Below, piece after piece: positions 13,704 through 21,794 of a stretch of 64,000 bases of DNA; within the stretch, counting starts at the first letter, position 1, and each line of letters starts with the position of its first letter. The position numbers were made by a program, and so were the translations under genes. The stretch lies in assembly GCF_030064125.1 (NCBI RefSeq), contig NZ_CP125957.1:930001-994000 (forward strand). Reading direction: 5' to 3'. Below the pieces are notes generated by a model, which was not told the origin of the DNA, searched no databases, and worked only from the letters and a program-made list of their open reading frames with translations. The DNA comes from Pseudomonas sp. G2-4. Lineage in GTDB: Bacteria; Pseudomonadota; Gammaproteobacteria; Pseudomonadales; Pseudomonadaceae.

Positions 13704-14963
13704 ATGCTCGCCCCTTTGCAAATGACTTCCGCCTCCCGCCAGAACCTCTGGCGCCTGACGTTTATCCGTATTCTGGTCCTGGCGGCCCAGGCCGGCTCCG
13801 TGGGGCTTGCCTATTGGTTCGACCTGCTGCCGTTGCCCTGGCTGCAACTGGCGATCACGCTGGTCTGTTCCAGCGTGCTCTGCGCGCTGACGGCCATCCG
13901 CCTGCGTACCTCGTGGCCGGTGACTGAGCTGGAATACGCCGTACAACTGGCCTGCGACCTGTTTATCCACAGCGCGCTGCTGTATTTTTCCGGCGGTTCC
14001 ACCAACCCCTTCGTCTCCTATTACCTGGTGCCGCTGACCATCGCCGCGGTGACCTTGCCGTGGCGGTTTTCGCTGATTCTTTCCGGCATCGCCCTGGCGC
14101 TGTACACCTTGCTGCTGGCGCGGTTCTATCCACTGGAAACCTTTCCCATCGCCCGGGAGAACCTGCAGATCTACGGCATGTGGCTGAGTTTCGCCTTGGC
14201 GGCGGCGGTCATCACGTTTTTTGCCGCGCGCATGGCCGAGGAGTTGCGTCGCCAGGAAGAACTGCGGGCCATCCGCCGGGAGGAGGGCCTGCGGGACGAG
14301 CAATTGCTGGCCGTGGCAACCCAGGCCGCCGGTGCCGCCCATGAATTGGGCACGCCATTGGCGACCATGAGCGTGCTGCTCAAGGAGATGCGCCAGGATC
14401 ACCACGATCCGGCGCTGCAGGACGATCTCAGCGTGTTGCAGGATCAGGTCAAGCTCTGCAAGGAGACCCTGCAGTACCTGGTGCGTGCGGCCGAGGCTAA
14501 CCGCCGGCTGGACATCGACATGCAGGCGGTCACCTTCTGGCTTGACGATGCCCTGAACCGCTGGCACCTGATGCGCCCGGAAGCCAGTTACCGCTTCCAG
14601 TGCTTGGGCCAGGGCACGGTGCCACGCATGGCGCCCCCGCCAGACCTGACCCAGGCGCTGCTGAATTTGCTGAACAACGCCGCCGACGCCTGCCCCGAAG
14701 GCCTGGAAGTGGCGCTGGACTGGAACGCCTATGAGCTGACCATCAGTATCCGCGACCACGGCGCCGGCGTTCCGCTGGCGATTGCCGAGCAGATCGGCAA
14801 GCCGTTCTACACCACCAAGGGCAAAGGTTTCGGCCTCGGCCTGTTTTTGAGCAAAGCCAGCGTGACACGCGCCGGCGGCTCGGTGAAACTCTACCCCCAT
14901 GAGGAAGGCGGCACGCTCACCGAGCTGCGCTTGCCTCATGCCGACCGAGGAGACGAAGCATGA
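13704..14963 (+). CDS. roxS: Redox-sensing histidine kinase RoxS (RegB/PrrB family)
   Basis: This 419-residue membrane kinase has about six hydrophobic segments in the first 175 residues. The RegB-family motif GGSTNPF (97-103, a proposed quinone-binding site) lies after the third. The phosphorylation motif AAHELGTPLATM has H213. Cys252 (KLCKETL) lies where the redox-active cysteine of RegB is expected. The C-terminal ATPase domain has an N-box LLNLLNNAADAC and the G-box GKGFGLGLFL. The start at 13704 has CAGGAG five bases upstream. It overlaps roxR by four bases (ATGA). RoxSR/RegBA systems adjust respiratory oxidases and related genes to redox state, and RoxSR of Pseudomonas responds to respiratory inhibition. 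The family call is strong. Confidence 0.92.
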   Translation: MLAPLQMTSASRQNLWRLTFIRILVLAAQAGSVGLAYWFDLLPLPWLQLAITLVCSSVLCALTAIRLRTSWPVTELEYAVQLACDLFIHSALLYFSGGSTNPFVSYYLVPLTIAAVTLPWRFSLILSGIALALYTLLLARFYPLETFPIARENLQIYGMWLSFALAAAVITFFAARMAEELRRQEELRAIRREEGLRDEQLLAVATQAAGAAHELGTPLATMSVLLKEMRQDHHDPALQDDLSVLQDQVKLCKETLQYLVRAAEANRRLDIDMQAVTFWLDDALNRWHLMRPEASYRFQCLGQGTVPRMAPPPDLTQALLNLLNNAADACPEGLEVALDWNAYELTISIRDHGAGVPLAIAEQIGKPFYTTKGKGFGLGLFLSKASVTRAGGSVKLYPHEEGGTLTELRLPHADRGDEA

Positions 14964-15520
14964 GTGACGAGATCCAAGTCGACGGCGAAGAACTGCCGCA
15001 TCTGTTGCTGGTAGATGACGACGCCACGTTTACCCGTGTCATGGCCCGGGCGATGTCCCGTCGCGGTTTTCGCGTCAGCACTGCCGGTTCTGCCGAGGAA
15101 GGCTTGACCATCGCCCAGGCCGACCTGCCGGATTACGCCGCCCTGGACCTGAAAATGGACGGCGATTCCGGCCTGGTGCTGCTGCCCAAGCTGCTGGAGC
15201 TGGACCCGGAAATGCGCGTGGTGATTCTCACCGGTTATTCGAGCATCGCCACGGCAGTCGAAGCCATCAAGCGCGGCGCCTGCAATTACCTGTGCAAGCC
15301 GGCGGATGCCGATGACGTACTCGCGGCGCTGTTGTCCGAGCACGCCGACCTCGACACCCTGGTGCCGGAAAATCCCATGTCGGTGGATCGCCTGCAATGG
15401 GAACACATCCAGCGGGTGCTGACCGAACACGAAGGCAATATCTCCGCCACCGCTCGTGCCTTGGGCATGCATCGGCGGACTTTGCAGCGCAAATTGCAAA
15501 AGCGTCCCGTGCGTCGCTGA
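14960..15520 (+). CDS. roxR: Redox response regulator RoxR (RegA/PrrA family)
   Basis: This 186-residue regulator has an N-terminal receiver domain with the acidic pocket LLVDDD (17-21), the phosphoacceptor D63 in ALDLKMDGDSG and a conserved lysine in LCKPADADD. A short proline-poor linker leads to a C-terminal Fis-type helix-turn-helix (about 157-184: NISATARALGMHRRTLQRKL). The RegA family is known for its compact size and near-invariant HTH, both seen here. Its ATG overlaps the roxS stop. Phosphotransfer from RoxS H213 to D63 is expected from the family. Past the gene, a 7-bp inverted repeat (15560-15566 with 15579-15585) precedes the next gene. Confidence 0.93.
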   Translation: MSDEIQVDGEELPHLLLVDDDATFTRVMARAMSRRGFRVSTAGSAEEGLTIAQADLPDYAALDLKMDGDSGLVLLPKLLELDPEMRVVILTGYSSIATAVEAIKRGACNYLCKPADADDVLAALLSEHADLDTLVPENPMSVDRLQWEHIQRVLTEHEGNISATARALGMHRRTLQRKLQKRPVRR

Positions 15521-15616
15521 ACCTGTGCTGAACAGATGTTGTCCACCCCCGCGACACATCGGGCCGTTGCTTTATGATCGGCCCGAGTCTGTTCTTTTCT
15601 TTATAGAGCCTTAACC

Positions 15617-17344
15617 ATGAATCAGAACGCTGAATATTCCGCGGTCAATGACGCGGTGCGCGGGCAGTTTTTCCGCCGTGTCTGGCAAATGACCACGCCG
15701 TACTGGCGCAGTGAGGAGAAGGGCAAGGCCTGGACGCTGTTGATCGCTGTCATCGCGCTGTCGCTGTTCAGCGTGGCGATCTCGGTGTGGATCAACAGTT
15801 GGTACAAGGATTTCTACAACGCCCTGCAAGAGAAGGACAGCGCGGCGTTCTGGCGATTGATCCTGTATTTCTGCGGTATTGCCGCGGTGGCGATCCTGGG
15901 CGCGGTGTACCGCTTGTACCTCACCCAGATGCTCACCATCCGCTGGCGGGCCTGGCTCACCGAGCAGCATTTCACTCGCTGGCTCAGCGACAAGAATTAC
16001 TACCGGCTGGAGCAGGGCGGCTACACCGATAACCCGGACCAGCGGATTTCCGAAGACCTCAACAGCTTCACCACCAATACCCTGGGCCTGGGCTTGGGCC
16101 TGCTGCGCACCGTCGTCAGCCTCGTGTCGTTCTCGATCATCCTGTGGGGTGTGTCGGGCAGCATCGAAGTGTTTGGCTATACGATCCCGGGCTACATGTT
16201 CTGGTGCGCACTGGTGTATGCGGCGGTGGGCAGTTGGCTGACGCATCTGATCGGCCGTCGCTTGATCGGCCTGAACAACAACCAGCAACGCTTCGAAGCC
16301 GACCTGCGTTTTTCCATGGTACGGGTACGTGAGAACGCCGAGAGTATTGCGCTGTACAACGGCGAGCCCAACGAGAACCGCCGCCTGAGCGGGCGTTTCG
16401 GCCTGGTCTGGCATAACTTCTGGGACATCATGCGGGTGTCCAAGCGCCTGACGTTCTTCACCTCCGGTTATGGTCAGATCGCGATTATTTTTCCGTTCAT
16501 CGTTGCCGCGCCGCGCTACTTCGCCGGCAAGATCCAGCTGGGCGAGCTCATGCAGATCAACTCGGCGTTCGGCAATGTGCAGGAGAACTTCAGCTGGTTC
16601 ATCAGCGCTTACTCCGACCTCGCCGCGTGGCGCGCCACCTGTGATCGTCTGCTGAGTTTCCGCCAGGCCATGAGCGACAACGAAGGTCGTGTGCCGGCCA
16701 TCGATGTGCAAAACCAGGGCGCTGCCTTGGAGGTGCACAACCTGGGGCTGGATCTGGCTGACGGGCGCCATTTGCTCAGCAACGCCGACATGACCGTTGA
16801 ATCCGGCGAGCGGGTAATGCTCAGCGGCCGTTCAGGCAGTGGCAAATCCACGCTGTTTCGGGCGATGGGGCATTTGTGGCCTGCGGGGCACGGCGCAATC
16901 CGGTTGCCGGCTGCGCGCTATCTGTTCCTGCCGCAGAAACCTTATCTGCCGATTGGCAGCCTGCGTGAAGTGCTGAGTTATCCACAGCCCGGCGATGTCT
17001 ACCCCAACGAACGTTATGTACAGGTCCTGGAAACCTGTCGCCTGCCGCACCTGATTGCGCGGCTGGATGAAAGCAACCACTGGCAGCGCATGCTCTCGCC
17101 CGGCGAGCAACAACGCCTGGCCTTTGCCCGCGCATTGCTTTATGCACCGCAATGGTTGTACATGGATGAAGCCACGTCGGCGATGGATGAAGAAGACGAG
17201 GCAACGCTGTATCAGGCGCTGATCGATCAGTTGCCGGGCCTGAGCATCGTCAGCGTTGGCCACCGGAGCAGTTTGAAACGGTTCCATCCGCGACATGTAC
17301 GTATCGAAAATGGCCAACTGGTGGAGCGCACCGTGATCGCATAA
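15617..17344 (+). CDS. SbmA/BacA-type ABC transporter with fused ATPase (YddA-like)
   Basis: This is a 575-residue protein combining an SbmA_BacA-type membrane domain (about residues 20-330, six hydrophobic segments) with an ABC ATPase domain (about 370-570). The ATPase shows Walker [10 protein letters not shown], a signature-like LSPGEQQRLAFARALL, Walker B WLYMDEATSAMD and the switch histidine in SVGHRSS. The family block RWRAWLTEQHFTRWL and LEQGGYTDNPDQRI are characteristic of YddA and the mycobacterial Rv1819c group, inner-membrane half-transporters that probably homodimerise. Known relatives move cobalamin or antimicrobial peptides; the substrate here is unknown. GAG precedes the ATG at weak spacing. 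It stands alone downstream of roxSR. Confidence 0.85.
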   Translation: MNQNAEYSAVNDAVRGQFFRRVWQMTTPYWRSEEKGKAWTLLIAVIALSLFSVAISVWINSWYKDFYNALQEKDSAAFWRLILYFCGIAAVAILGAVYRLYLTQMLTIRWRAWLTEQHFTRWLSDKNYYRLEQGGYTDNPDQRISEDLNSFTTNTLGLGLGLLRTVVSLVSFSIILWGVSGSIEVFGYTIPGYMFWCALVYAAVGSWLTHLIGRRLIGLNNNQQRFEADLRFSMVRVRENAESIALYNGEPNENRRLSGRFGLVWHNFWDIMRVSKRLTFFTSGYGQIAIIFPFIVAAPRYFAGKIQLGELMQINSAFGNVQENFSWFISAYSDLAAWRATCDRLLSFRQAMSDNEGRVPAIDVQNQGAALEVHNLGLDLADGRHLLSNADMTVESGERVMLSGRSGSGKSTLFRAMGHLWPAGHGAIRLPAARYLFLPQKPYLPIGSLREVLSYPQPGDVYPNERYVQVLETCRLPHLIARLDESNHWQRMLSPGEQQRLAFARALLYAPQWLYMDEATSAMDEEDEATLYQALIDQLPGLSIVSVGHRSSLKRFHPRHVRIENGQLVERTVIA

Positions 17345-17356
17345 ACACTCAAAACC

Positions 17357-17520
17357 TGTGGAAGCGAGCTTGCTCGCGATAGCGATGTATCAGTTGATAT
17401 TGATGTGGCTGACCCTCCGCCATCGCGAGCAAGCTCGCTCCCACAAGGGGGTGTGGTGAATCGGATGTTCCTGTCTACAAACGATCCAGTGTGGGAGCGA
17501 GCTTGCTCGCGACGAAGGCG
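17357..17520. repeat. Three REP units (TGTGGGAGCGAGCTTGCTCGCG family)
   Basis: Units lie at 17357-17389 (forward), 17422-17449 (inverted) and 17489-17520 (forward). The first two make a standard doublet and the third is an extra copy with GACGAAGG at its end. They occupy the gap between the ABC transporter and the GntR-type gene. Confidence 0.85.
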
Positions 17521-17557
17521 ACTCGGTGTCAGCACCCGACTTGCCACTGCACCCACG

Positions 17558-17586
17558 GTGATCGTACAACCATGTTGCGCTATGAT
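17558..17586 (+). promoter_or_regulatory. Candidate promoter and operator of the GntR-family gene
   Basis: A -10 TATGAT (17581-17586) lies 17 bp after a poor -35 (GTGATC). The spacer contains GTACAAC-CAT-GTTGCGC (17564-17580), an imperfect palindrome whose left half GTACAAC is the exact inverse of GTTGTAC in the kdgD promoter (19190-19196). Autoregulation by the same protein that controls kdgD would explain the shared half-site. Confidence 0.45.
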
Positions 17587-17620
17587 GATGCCATTCAGCC
17601 GCTTGCCGAGACACTGACAC

Positions 17621-18367
17621 ATGGAAAACCCGATCGACGTACCACGCCTTCCCCGCAAGCGCCGCAGTCTGGCGCAGGAGCTGGTGACGGTGTTGACCGA
17701 GCAGATTCGCGACGGTCTGCTCAAGCGCGGTGATAAGTTGCCCACCGAGTCGGCGATCATGGAGGCCCATGGCGTCAGCCGCACCGTGGTGCGCGAGGCG
17801 ATTTCCCGTCTGCAGGCGGCCGGCCAGGTGGAAACCCGCCACGGCATCGGCACCTTCGTACTGGACCCGCCCAGCCCGAGCGGCTTTCGCATTGACCCGG
17901 CTACCGTGGTCACATTGCGTGACGTGCTGGCGATCCTGGAATTGCGTATCAGCCTGGAAGTGGAATCCGCCGGGCTGGCGGCCCAGCGCCGTAGCGCCGA
18001 GCAACTGGCTGCGATGCGCGCCGCCCTCGACGCATTGAATGAGAGCGCGGCCCATGCCTCCGATGCGGTGGCCTCGGACTTTGCCTTTCATTTGGAGATT
18101 GCCCTGTCCACCGGCAATCGCTACTTCACTGACATCATGACCCACCTGGGCACCAGCATCATCCCGCGTACCCGGGTGAACTCGGCGCGCCTGGCCCATG
18201 ACGATCAGCAGCACTACCTCAATCGCTTGAGCCGTGAGCACGAGGAAATCTTCGAGGCCATCGCCCGACAGGACTCCGACGCCGCCCGTGCCGCCATGCG
18301 CCTGCACTTGACCAACAGCCGTGAAAGGCTGCGCCAGGCTCATGAAGAGGCGCAGGCGCAGGGCTGA
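17621..18367 (+). CDS. FadR/GntR-family transcriptional regulator with FCD domain (glucarate/galactarate pathway)
   Basis: This 248-residue regulator has an N-terminal winged HTH (about 15-80: LVTVLTEQIRDG, LPTESAIMEAHGVSRTVVREAI, GQVETRHGIGTFV) and a C-terminal all-helical FCD ligand-binding domain. The FCD metal/ligand residues appear as D and H in SDFAFHLEIA, H in REHEEIFEAI and H in RLHLTNS. It precedes kdgD, a semialdehyde dehydrogenase, an MFS transporter and garD, all on the same strand. It is therefore probably their repressor, released by a sugar diacid or a pathway intermediate. That role is inferred from position and from the operator-like repeat in front of kdgD. A small opposite-strand gene and a REP doublet separate it from kdgD. 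Confidence 0.85.
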   Translation: MENPIDVPRLPRKRRSLAQELVTVLTEQIRDGLLKRGDKLPTESAIMEAHGVSRTVVREAISRLQAAGQVETRHGIGTFVLDPPSPSGFRIDPATVVTLRDVLAILELRISLEVESAGLAAQRRSAEQLAAMRAALDALNESAAHASDAVASDFAFHLEIALSTGNRYFTDIMTHLGTSIIPRTRVNSARLAHDDQQHYLNRLSREHEEIFEAIARQDSDAARAAMRLHLTNSRERLRQAHEEAQAQG

Positions 18368-18401
18368 AGCGGCTTCGCTGCTCGGGTGACAAGGATGCTT
18401 T

Positions 18402-18496
18402 GTGGCGAGGGAGCTTGCTCCCGCTGGGCTGGGAAGCGGCCCCGTTTTTTTGAGTGAGTGCTTCGCACTCAAGCGGGAGCAAGCTCCCTCGCCACA
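18402..18496. repeat. REP doublet (GTGGCGAGGGAGCTTGCTCC family)
   Basis: The inverted units enclose a short interior containing TGAGTGAGTGCTTCGCACTCA, itself a hairpin. It lies between the regulator and the small convergent gene. Confidence 0.85.
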
Positions 18497-18557
18497 TGGC
18501 AGTGGTGTCCGGTTTTCTATCGGCGCGCCTGTCTGACCCAATAGCAGGCACGCAGTC

Positions 18558-18917
18558 CTACGCGCTGATCCGCAACATCTGCGGCTCGGATATATCGTTG
18601 TCCCAGCCGCTCTCGTAACTAACCTCGTAACGAAGCTCGACCAATTGGCCGACGTAAGCTGTCAAGTCGGCATTGGTTAGCGTCACTGTCACACCCTTGC
18701 GTGGCGTACCTTCCTCGCCGTCGGTCAGAGATGTAAACGCGCCTACCGAAGTTGGATGCGTCGAGCCGACGCCCACAGTCAGTTGGGCGTTCGAGTACGG
18801 GTGGAAAGCTGCATCCGGAATTTTCACGGTTAACGTCTTTGTCTTTGACAAGCTGACCGTGACTTCGCCGGTGGCCGGAAAATCCTTGAGCGTCGGTTTC
18901 GCATACGTCTTCACCAT
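18558..18917 (-). CDS. Small beta-rich hypothetical protein (Ig-like)
   Basis: This 119-residue protein is predicted from its alternating pattern to be nearly all beta-strand (VTVSLSKTKTLTVKIPD, GVTVTLTNADLTAYVGQLVELRYEVSY, SEPQMLRIS). It has no signal peptide, membrane segment or cysteine. The pattern resembles a single Ig-like or beta-sandwich unit of the kind repeated in large Pseudomonas surface proteins, but I do not recognise a named family. AAGGAGTGACATC precedes the ATG, a good ribosome-binding site, which supports a real gene. It sits alone on the opposite strand between a regulator and the operon it probably controls. It may therefore be a later insertion. Its function is unknown. 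Confidence 0.65.
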   Translation of the reverse strand: MVKTYAKPTLKDFPATGEVTVSLSKTKTLTVKIPDAAFHPYSNAQLTVGVGSTHPTSVGAFTSLTDGEEGTPRKGVTVTLTNADLTAYVGQLVELRYEVSYESGWDNDISEPQMLRISA

Positions 18918-19268
18918 GATGTCACTCCTTGTGAGGCGGCCCTGATCGTTGCGTACGGACGACTCACTTAAAGGTTAAGAAAAGAACTACGGCCGGGCAT
19001 GGGACGGCCATACGTGGGTTATGCCCCCACGCCGTAACGGCGCCTACTGGTAGAGTTGACAGTGGCGACGAGCGGTCCTGGTGCCCGGACTAACCCCGCT
19101 CGAAGCCCCCGATTTAAAAGGTTTCGCGCCAAACACCTCTGCCCGACACCCCGACAAAAGACGAAATGCAGTTGACGTGCGTATTTTAAGTTGTACGATG
19201 ACCTACAACTTCACTAGAAGCTGAACCGTTTCCTACAACACATCAATTGCGTCCAGGGTGTTCGAATA
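18918..19268. other. 351-bp divergent intergenic region with the kdgD promoter
   Basis: The right end holds the kdgD promoter and operator (19172-19211). The left part must contain the promoter of the small minus-strand gene, which I could not place. A short hairpin GTGGG/CCCAC lies near 19014-19030. No gene was seen. Confidence 0.5.
19172..19211 (+). promoter_or_regulatory. kdgD operon promoter overlapped by an inverted-repeat operator
   Basis: A -35 TTGACG (19172-19177) and -10 TACGAT (19194-19199) are 16 bp apart. AAGTTGTA (19188-19195) and TACAACTT (19204-19211) form a perfect 8-bp inverted repeat with an 8-bp spacer that covers the -10 and probable start site. An additional TACAAC half-site lies at 19223-19228. 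The arrangement fits repression by the upstream FCD-type GntR regulator. Confidence 0.65.
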
Positions 19269-20180
19269 ATGAATCCACAAGAACTGAAGTCCATCCTCTC
19301 GTCTGGCCTGCTGTCGTTCCCGGTCACCGATTTCACTGCCCAAGGCGATTTCAATCGCGACAGCTACATCAAGCGCCTCGAGTGGCTGGCCCCGTATGGC
19401 GCCTCGGCACTGTTTGCAGCGGGCGGCACTGGTGAATTTTTCTCCCTGGCGGCCAGCGAGTATTCGCAAGTCATCAAGACCGCCGTCGATACCTGCGCCA
19501 CCAGCGTGCCAATCCTTGCCGGCGTCGGCGGTGCAACCCGCCAGGCCATCGAATACGCTCAAGAAGCCGAGCGCCTGGGGGCCAAGGGCCTGTTGCTGCT
19601 GCCGCACTACCTGACCGAAGCCAGCCAGGACGGCGTTGCCGCCCACGTTGAAGCCGTGTGCAAATCGGTGAAGATCGGCGTGGTGGTGTACAACCGCAAC
19701 GTCTGCCGCCTGAACGCCACGCATCTGGAACGCCTGGCTGAGCGCTGCCCTAACCTGATCGGTTACAAGGACGGCCTGGGCGACATCGAACTGATGGTGT
19801 CGATCCGTCGTCGCCTCGGCGATCGCTTCAGCTACCTGGGCGGCCTGCCGACCGCTGAAGTCTACGCCGCGGCTTACAAGGCCCTGGGCGTGCCGGTCTA
19901 CTCCTCGGCGGTGTTCAACTTCATTCCGAAAACCGCGATGGACTTCTACTACGCCATTGCCCGCGACGATCACGAGACCGTCGGCAAGATCATCGACGAC
20001 TTCTTCCTGCCGTACCTGGACATCCGCAACCGCAAGGCCGGCTACGCCGTGAGCATCGTCAAGGCGGGCGCGAAGATCGTTGGCTATGACGCCGGTCCCG
20101 TGCGCACGCCGCTGACCGATCTGCTGCCAGAAGAATACGAAGCACTGGCCGCGCTGATCGACAAGCAAGGCAAGCAGTAA
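19269..20180 (+). CDS. kdgD: 5-dehydro-4-deoxyglucarate dehydratase
   Basis: This 303-residue enzyme is of the DapA/N-acetylneuraminate lyase TIM-barrel superfamily. It would convert 5-dehydro-4-deoxy-D-glucarate to 2,5-dioxopentanoate (2-oxoglutarate semialdehyde), water and CO2. The block GGTGEFFSL holds the carboxylate-binding loop, [11 protein letters not shown] the region of the catalytic tyrosine, and [10 protein letters not shown] the Schiff-base lysine. Length and motifs match KdgD. The next gene encodes the dehydrogenase that uses its product, and garD supplies its substrate. A hairpin with T-run follows the stop codon. Confidence 0.92.
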   Translation: MNPQELKSILSSGLLSFPVTDFTAQGDFNRDSYIKRLEWLAPYGASALFAAGGTGEFFSLAASEYSQVIKTAVDTCATSVPILAGVGGATRQAIEYAQEAERLGAKGLLLLPHYLTEASQDGVAAHVEAVCKSVKIGVVVYNRNVCRLNATHLERLAERCPNLIGYKDGLGDIELMVSIRRRLGDRFSYLGGLPTAEVYAAAYKALGVPVYSSAVFNFIPKTAMDFYYAIARDDHETVGKIIDDFFLPYLDIRNRKAGYAVSIVKAGAKIVGYDAGPVRTPLTDLLPEEYEALAALIDKQGKQ

Positions 20181-20193
20181 CAGACCCGGCAAG

Positions 20194-20218
20194 GCCGCTG
20201 AGCGATCAGCGGCTTTTT
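20194..20218 (+). terminator. Intrinsic terminator or attenuator after kdgD
   Basis: GCCGCTGA (20194-20201) and TCAGCGGC (20206-20213) form a perfect 8-bp stem with a GCGA loop, followed by five Ts. It lies 13 bp past the kdgD stop and before the next gene of the same pathway, so partial termination is more likely than a full stop. Confidence 0.75.
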
Positions 20219-20261
20219 GCGTAAGGCTGTTTGTAGCGACTTTTTTTGAGGAGAAGCATCC

Positions 20262-21707
20262 GTGGCAGATGCAAAGCGTTTCGATAACTACATCAACGGT
20301 CAGTGGGTGGCCGGTGCCGACTATTGCACCAACATCAACCCGTCCGACCTGTCCGATGTCATCGGTGAATACGCCAAGGCTGACGCAGCGCAAGTCAATG
20401 CTGCCATCGAAGCCGCCCGCGCCGCGTTCCCGGCCTGGTCGACCTCGGGCATTCAGGCCCGTCACGATTCGCTGGACAAAGTGGGCAGCGAGATCCTTGC
20501 CCGCCGTGAAGAACTCGGCCAATTGCTGGCCCGGGAAGAGGGCAAGACCCTGCCCGAAGCCATCGGCGAAGTGACCCGTGCCGGCAACATTTTCAAGTTC
20601 TTCGCCGGTGAATGCCTGCGCCTGTCCGGCGATTACGTGCCGTCGGTGCGTCCGGGTGTCAACGTTGAAGTCACCCGCGAAGCCCTGGGCGTGGTCGGCC
20701 TGATCACCCCGTGGAACTTCCCGATCGCTATCCCCGCCTGGAAGATTGCCCCGGCCTTGGCCTACGGCAACTGCGTGGTGATCAAGCCCGCTGAGCTGGT
20801 ACCCGGTTGCGCCTGGGCCCTGGCGGAAATCATTTCCCGTGCCGGCTTCCCGGCCGGTGCGTTCAACCTGGTGATGGGCAGCGGCCGTGTGGTCGGTGAA
20901 GTCTTGGTCAACAGCCCGAAAGTCGACGGCATCAGTTTCACCGGTTCCGTGGGCGTGGGGCGGCAGATCGCCGTCAACTGCGTTTCGCGCCAGGCCAAGG
21001 TGCAACTGGAAATGGGCGGCAAGAACCCGCAGGTCATCCTCGACGACGCCGACCTCAAGCAGGCCGTCGAACTGGCGGTGCAGAGCGCGTTCTACTCCAC
21101 CGGCCAGCGTTGCACGGCCTCGAGCCGCCTGATCGTCACCGCTGGCATTCACGACAAGTTTGTCGACGCCATGGCCGAACGCATGCAGTCGATCAAGGTC
21201 GGTCATGCATTGAGGTCCGGCACCGATATTGGCCCGGTGGTTTCCGAAGCCCAGCTCAACCAGGACTTGAAGTACATCGACATCGGCCAGAGCGAAGGTG
21301 CGCGGCTGGTCAGTGGTGGCGGCCTGGTGACCTGCGACACTGAAGGCTACTTCCTGGCGCCGACCCTGTTTGCCGACAGCGAAGCCTCGATGCGCATCAG
21401 CCGCGAAGAGATCTTCGGCCCGGTGGCCAATGTCGTGCGCGTGGCGGATTACGAAGCGGCGCTGGCGATGGCCAACGACACTGAGTTCGGTCTGTCCGCC
21501 GGTATCGCCACCACATCGCTGAAGTATGCCAACCACTTCAAGCGCCATTCCCAGGCGGGCATGGTGATGGTAAACCTACCGACCGCCGGCGTGGATTACC
21601 ACGTGCCGTTTGGCGGGCGCAAAGGTTCGTCCTATGGTTCGCGCGAGCAGGGGCGCTATGCGCAAGAGTTCTACACCGTGGTGAAGACTTCCTACATCGG
21701 ATCGTAA
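20262..21707 (+). CDS. 2-oxoglutarate semialdehyde (2,5-dioxovalerate) dehydrogenase
   Basis: This 481-residue NAD(P)-dependent aldehyde dehydrogenase would oxidise 2,5-dioxopentanoate to 2-oxoglutarate, the last step of the glucarate/galactarate route into the TCA cycle. Family features are PWNFPIAIPAWKIAPAL, the cofactor-loop FTGSVGVGRQ, the catalytic glutamate in LEMGGKNPQ and the nucleophilic cysteine in GQRCTASSR. The start is GTG at 20262 with GAGGAG eight bases upstream; no ATG is better placed. It lies between kdgD and the transporter. The substrate assignment rests on context and on close similarity in pattern to known KGSADH enzymes. Confidence 0.88.
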   Translation: MADAKRFDNYINGQWVAGADYCTNINPSDLSDVIGEYAKADAAQVNAAIEAARAAFPAWSTSGIQARHDSLDKVGSEILARREELGQLLAREEGKTLPEAIGEVTRAGNIFKFFAGECLRLSGDYVPSVRPGVNVEVTREALGVVGLITPWNFPIAIPAWKIAPALAYGNCVVIKPAELVPGCAWALAEIISRAGFPAGAFNLVMGSGRVVGEVLVNSPKVDGISFTGSVGVGRQIAVNCVSRQAKVQLEMGGKNPQVILDDADLKQAVELAVQSAFYSTGQRCTASSRLIVTAGIHDKFVDAMAERMQSIKVGHALRSGTDIGPVVSEAQLNQDLKYIDIGQSEGARLVSGGGLVTCDTEGYFLAPTLFADSEASMRISREEIFGPVANVVRVADYEAALAMANDTEFGLSAGIATTSLKYANHFKRHSQAGMVMVNLPTAGVDYHVPFGGRKGSSYGSREQGRYAQEFYTVVKTSYIGS

Positions 21708-21794
21708 GCGCAATACCGGTCGGCTCCGGGCATCCGGCGCCGATCGCATACAACCTGATTTCCCGTATAAAAATAAATAGTGGAAGTAGATGAC

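Noticed and set aside
19233-21548. A 771-codon minus-strand open frame opposite kdgD and the dehydrogenase
   Set aside because: It is a long antisense frame arising from codon bias across two well-supported genes.
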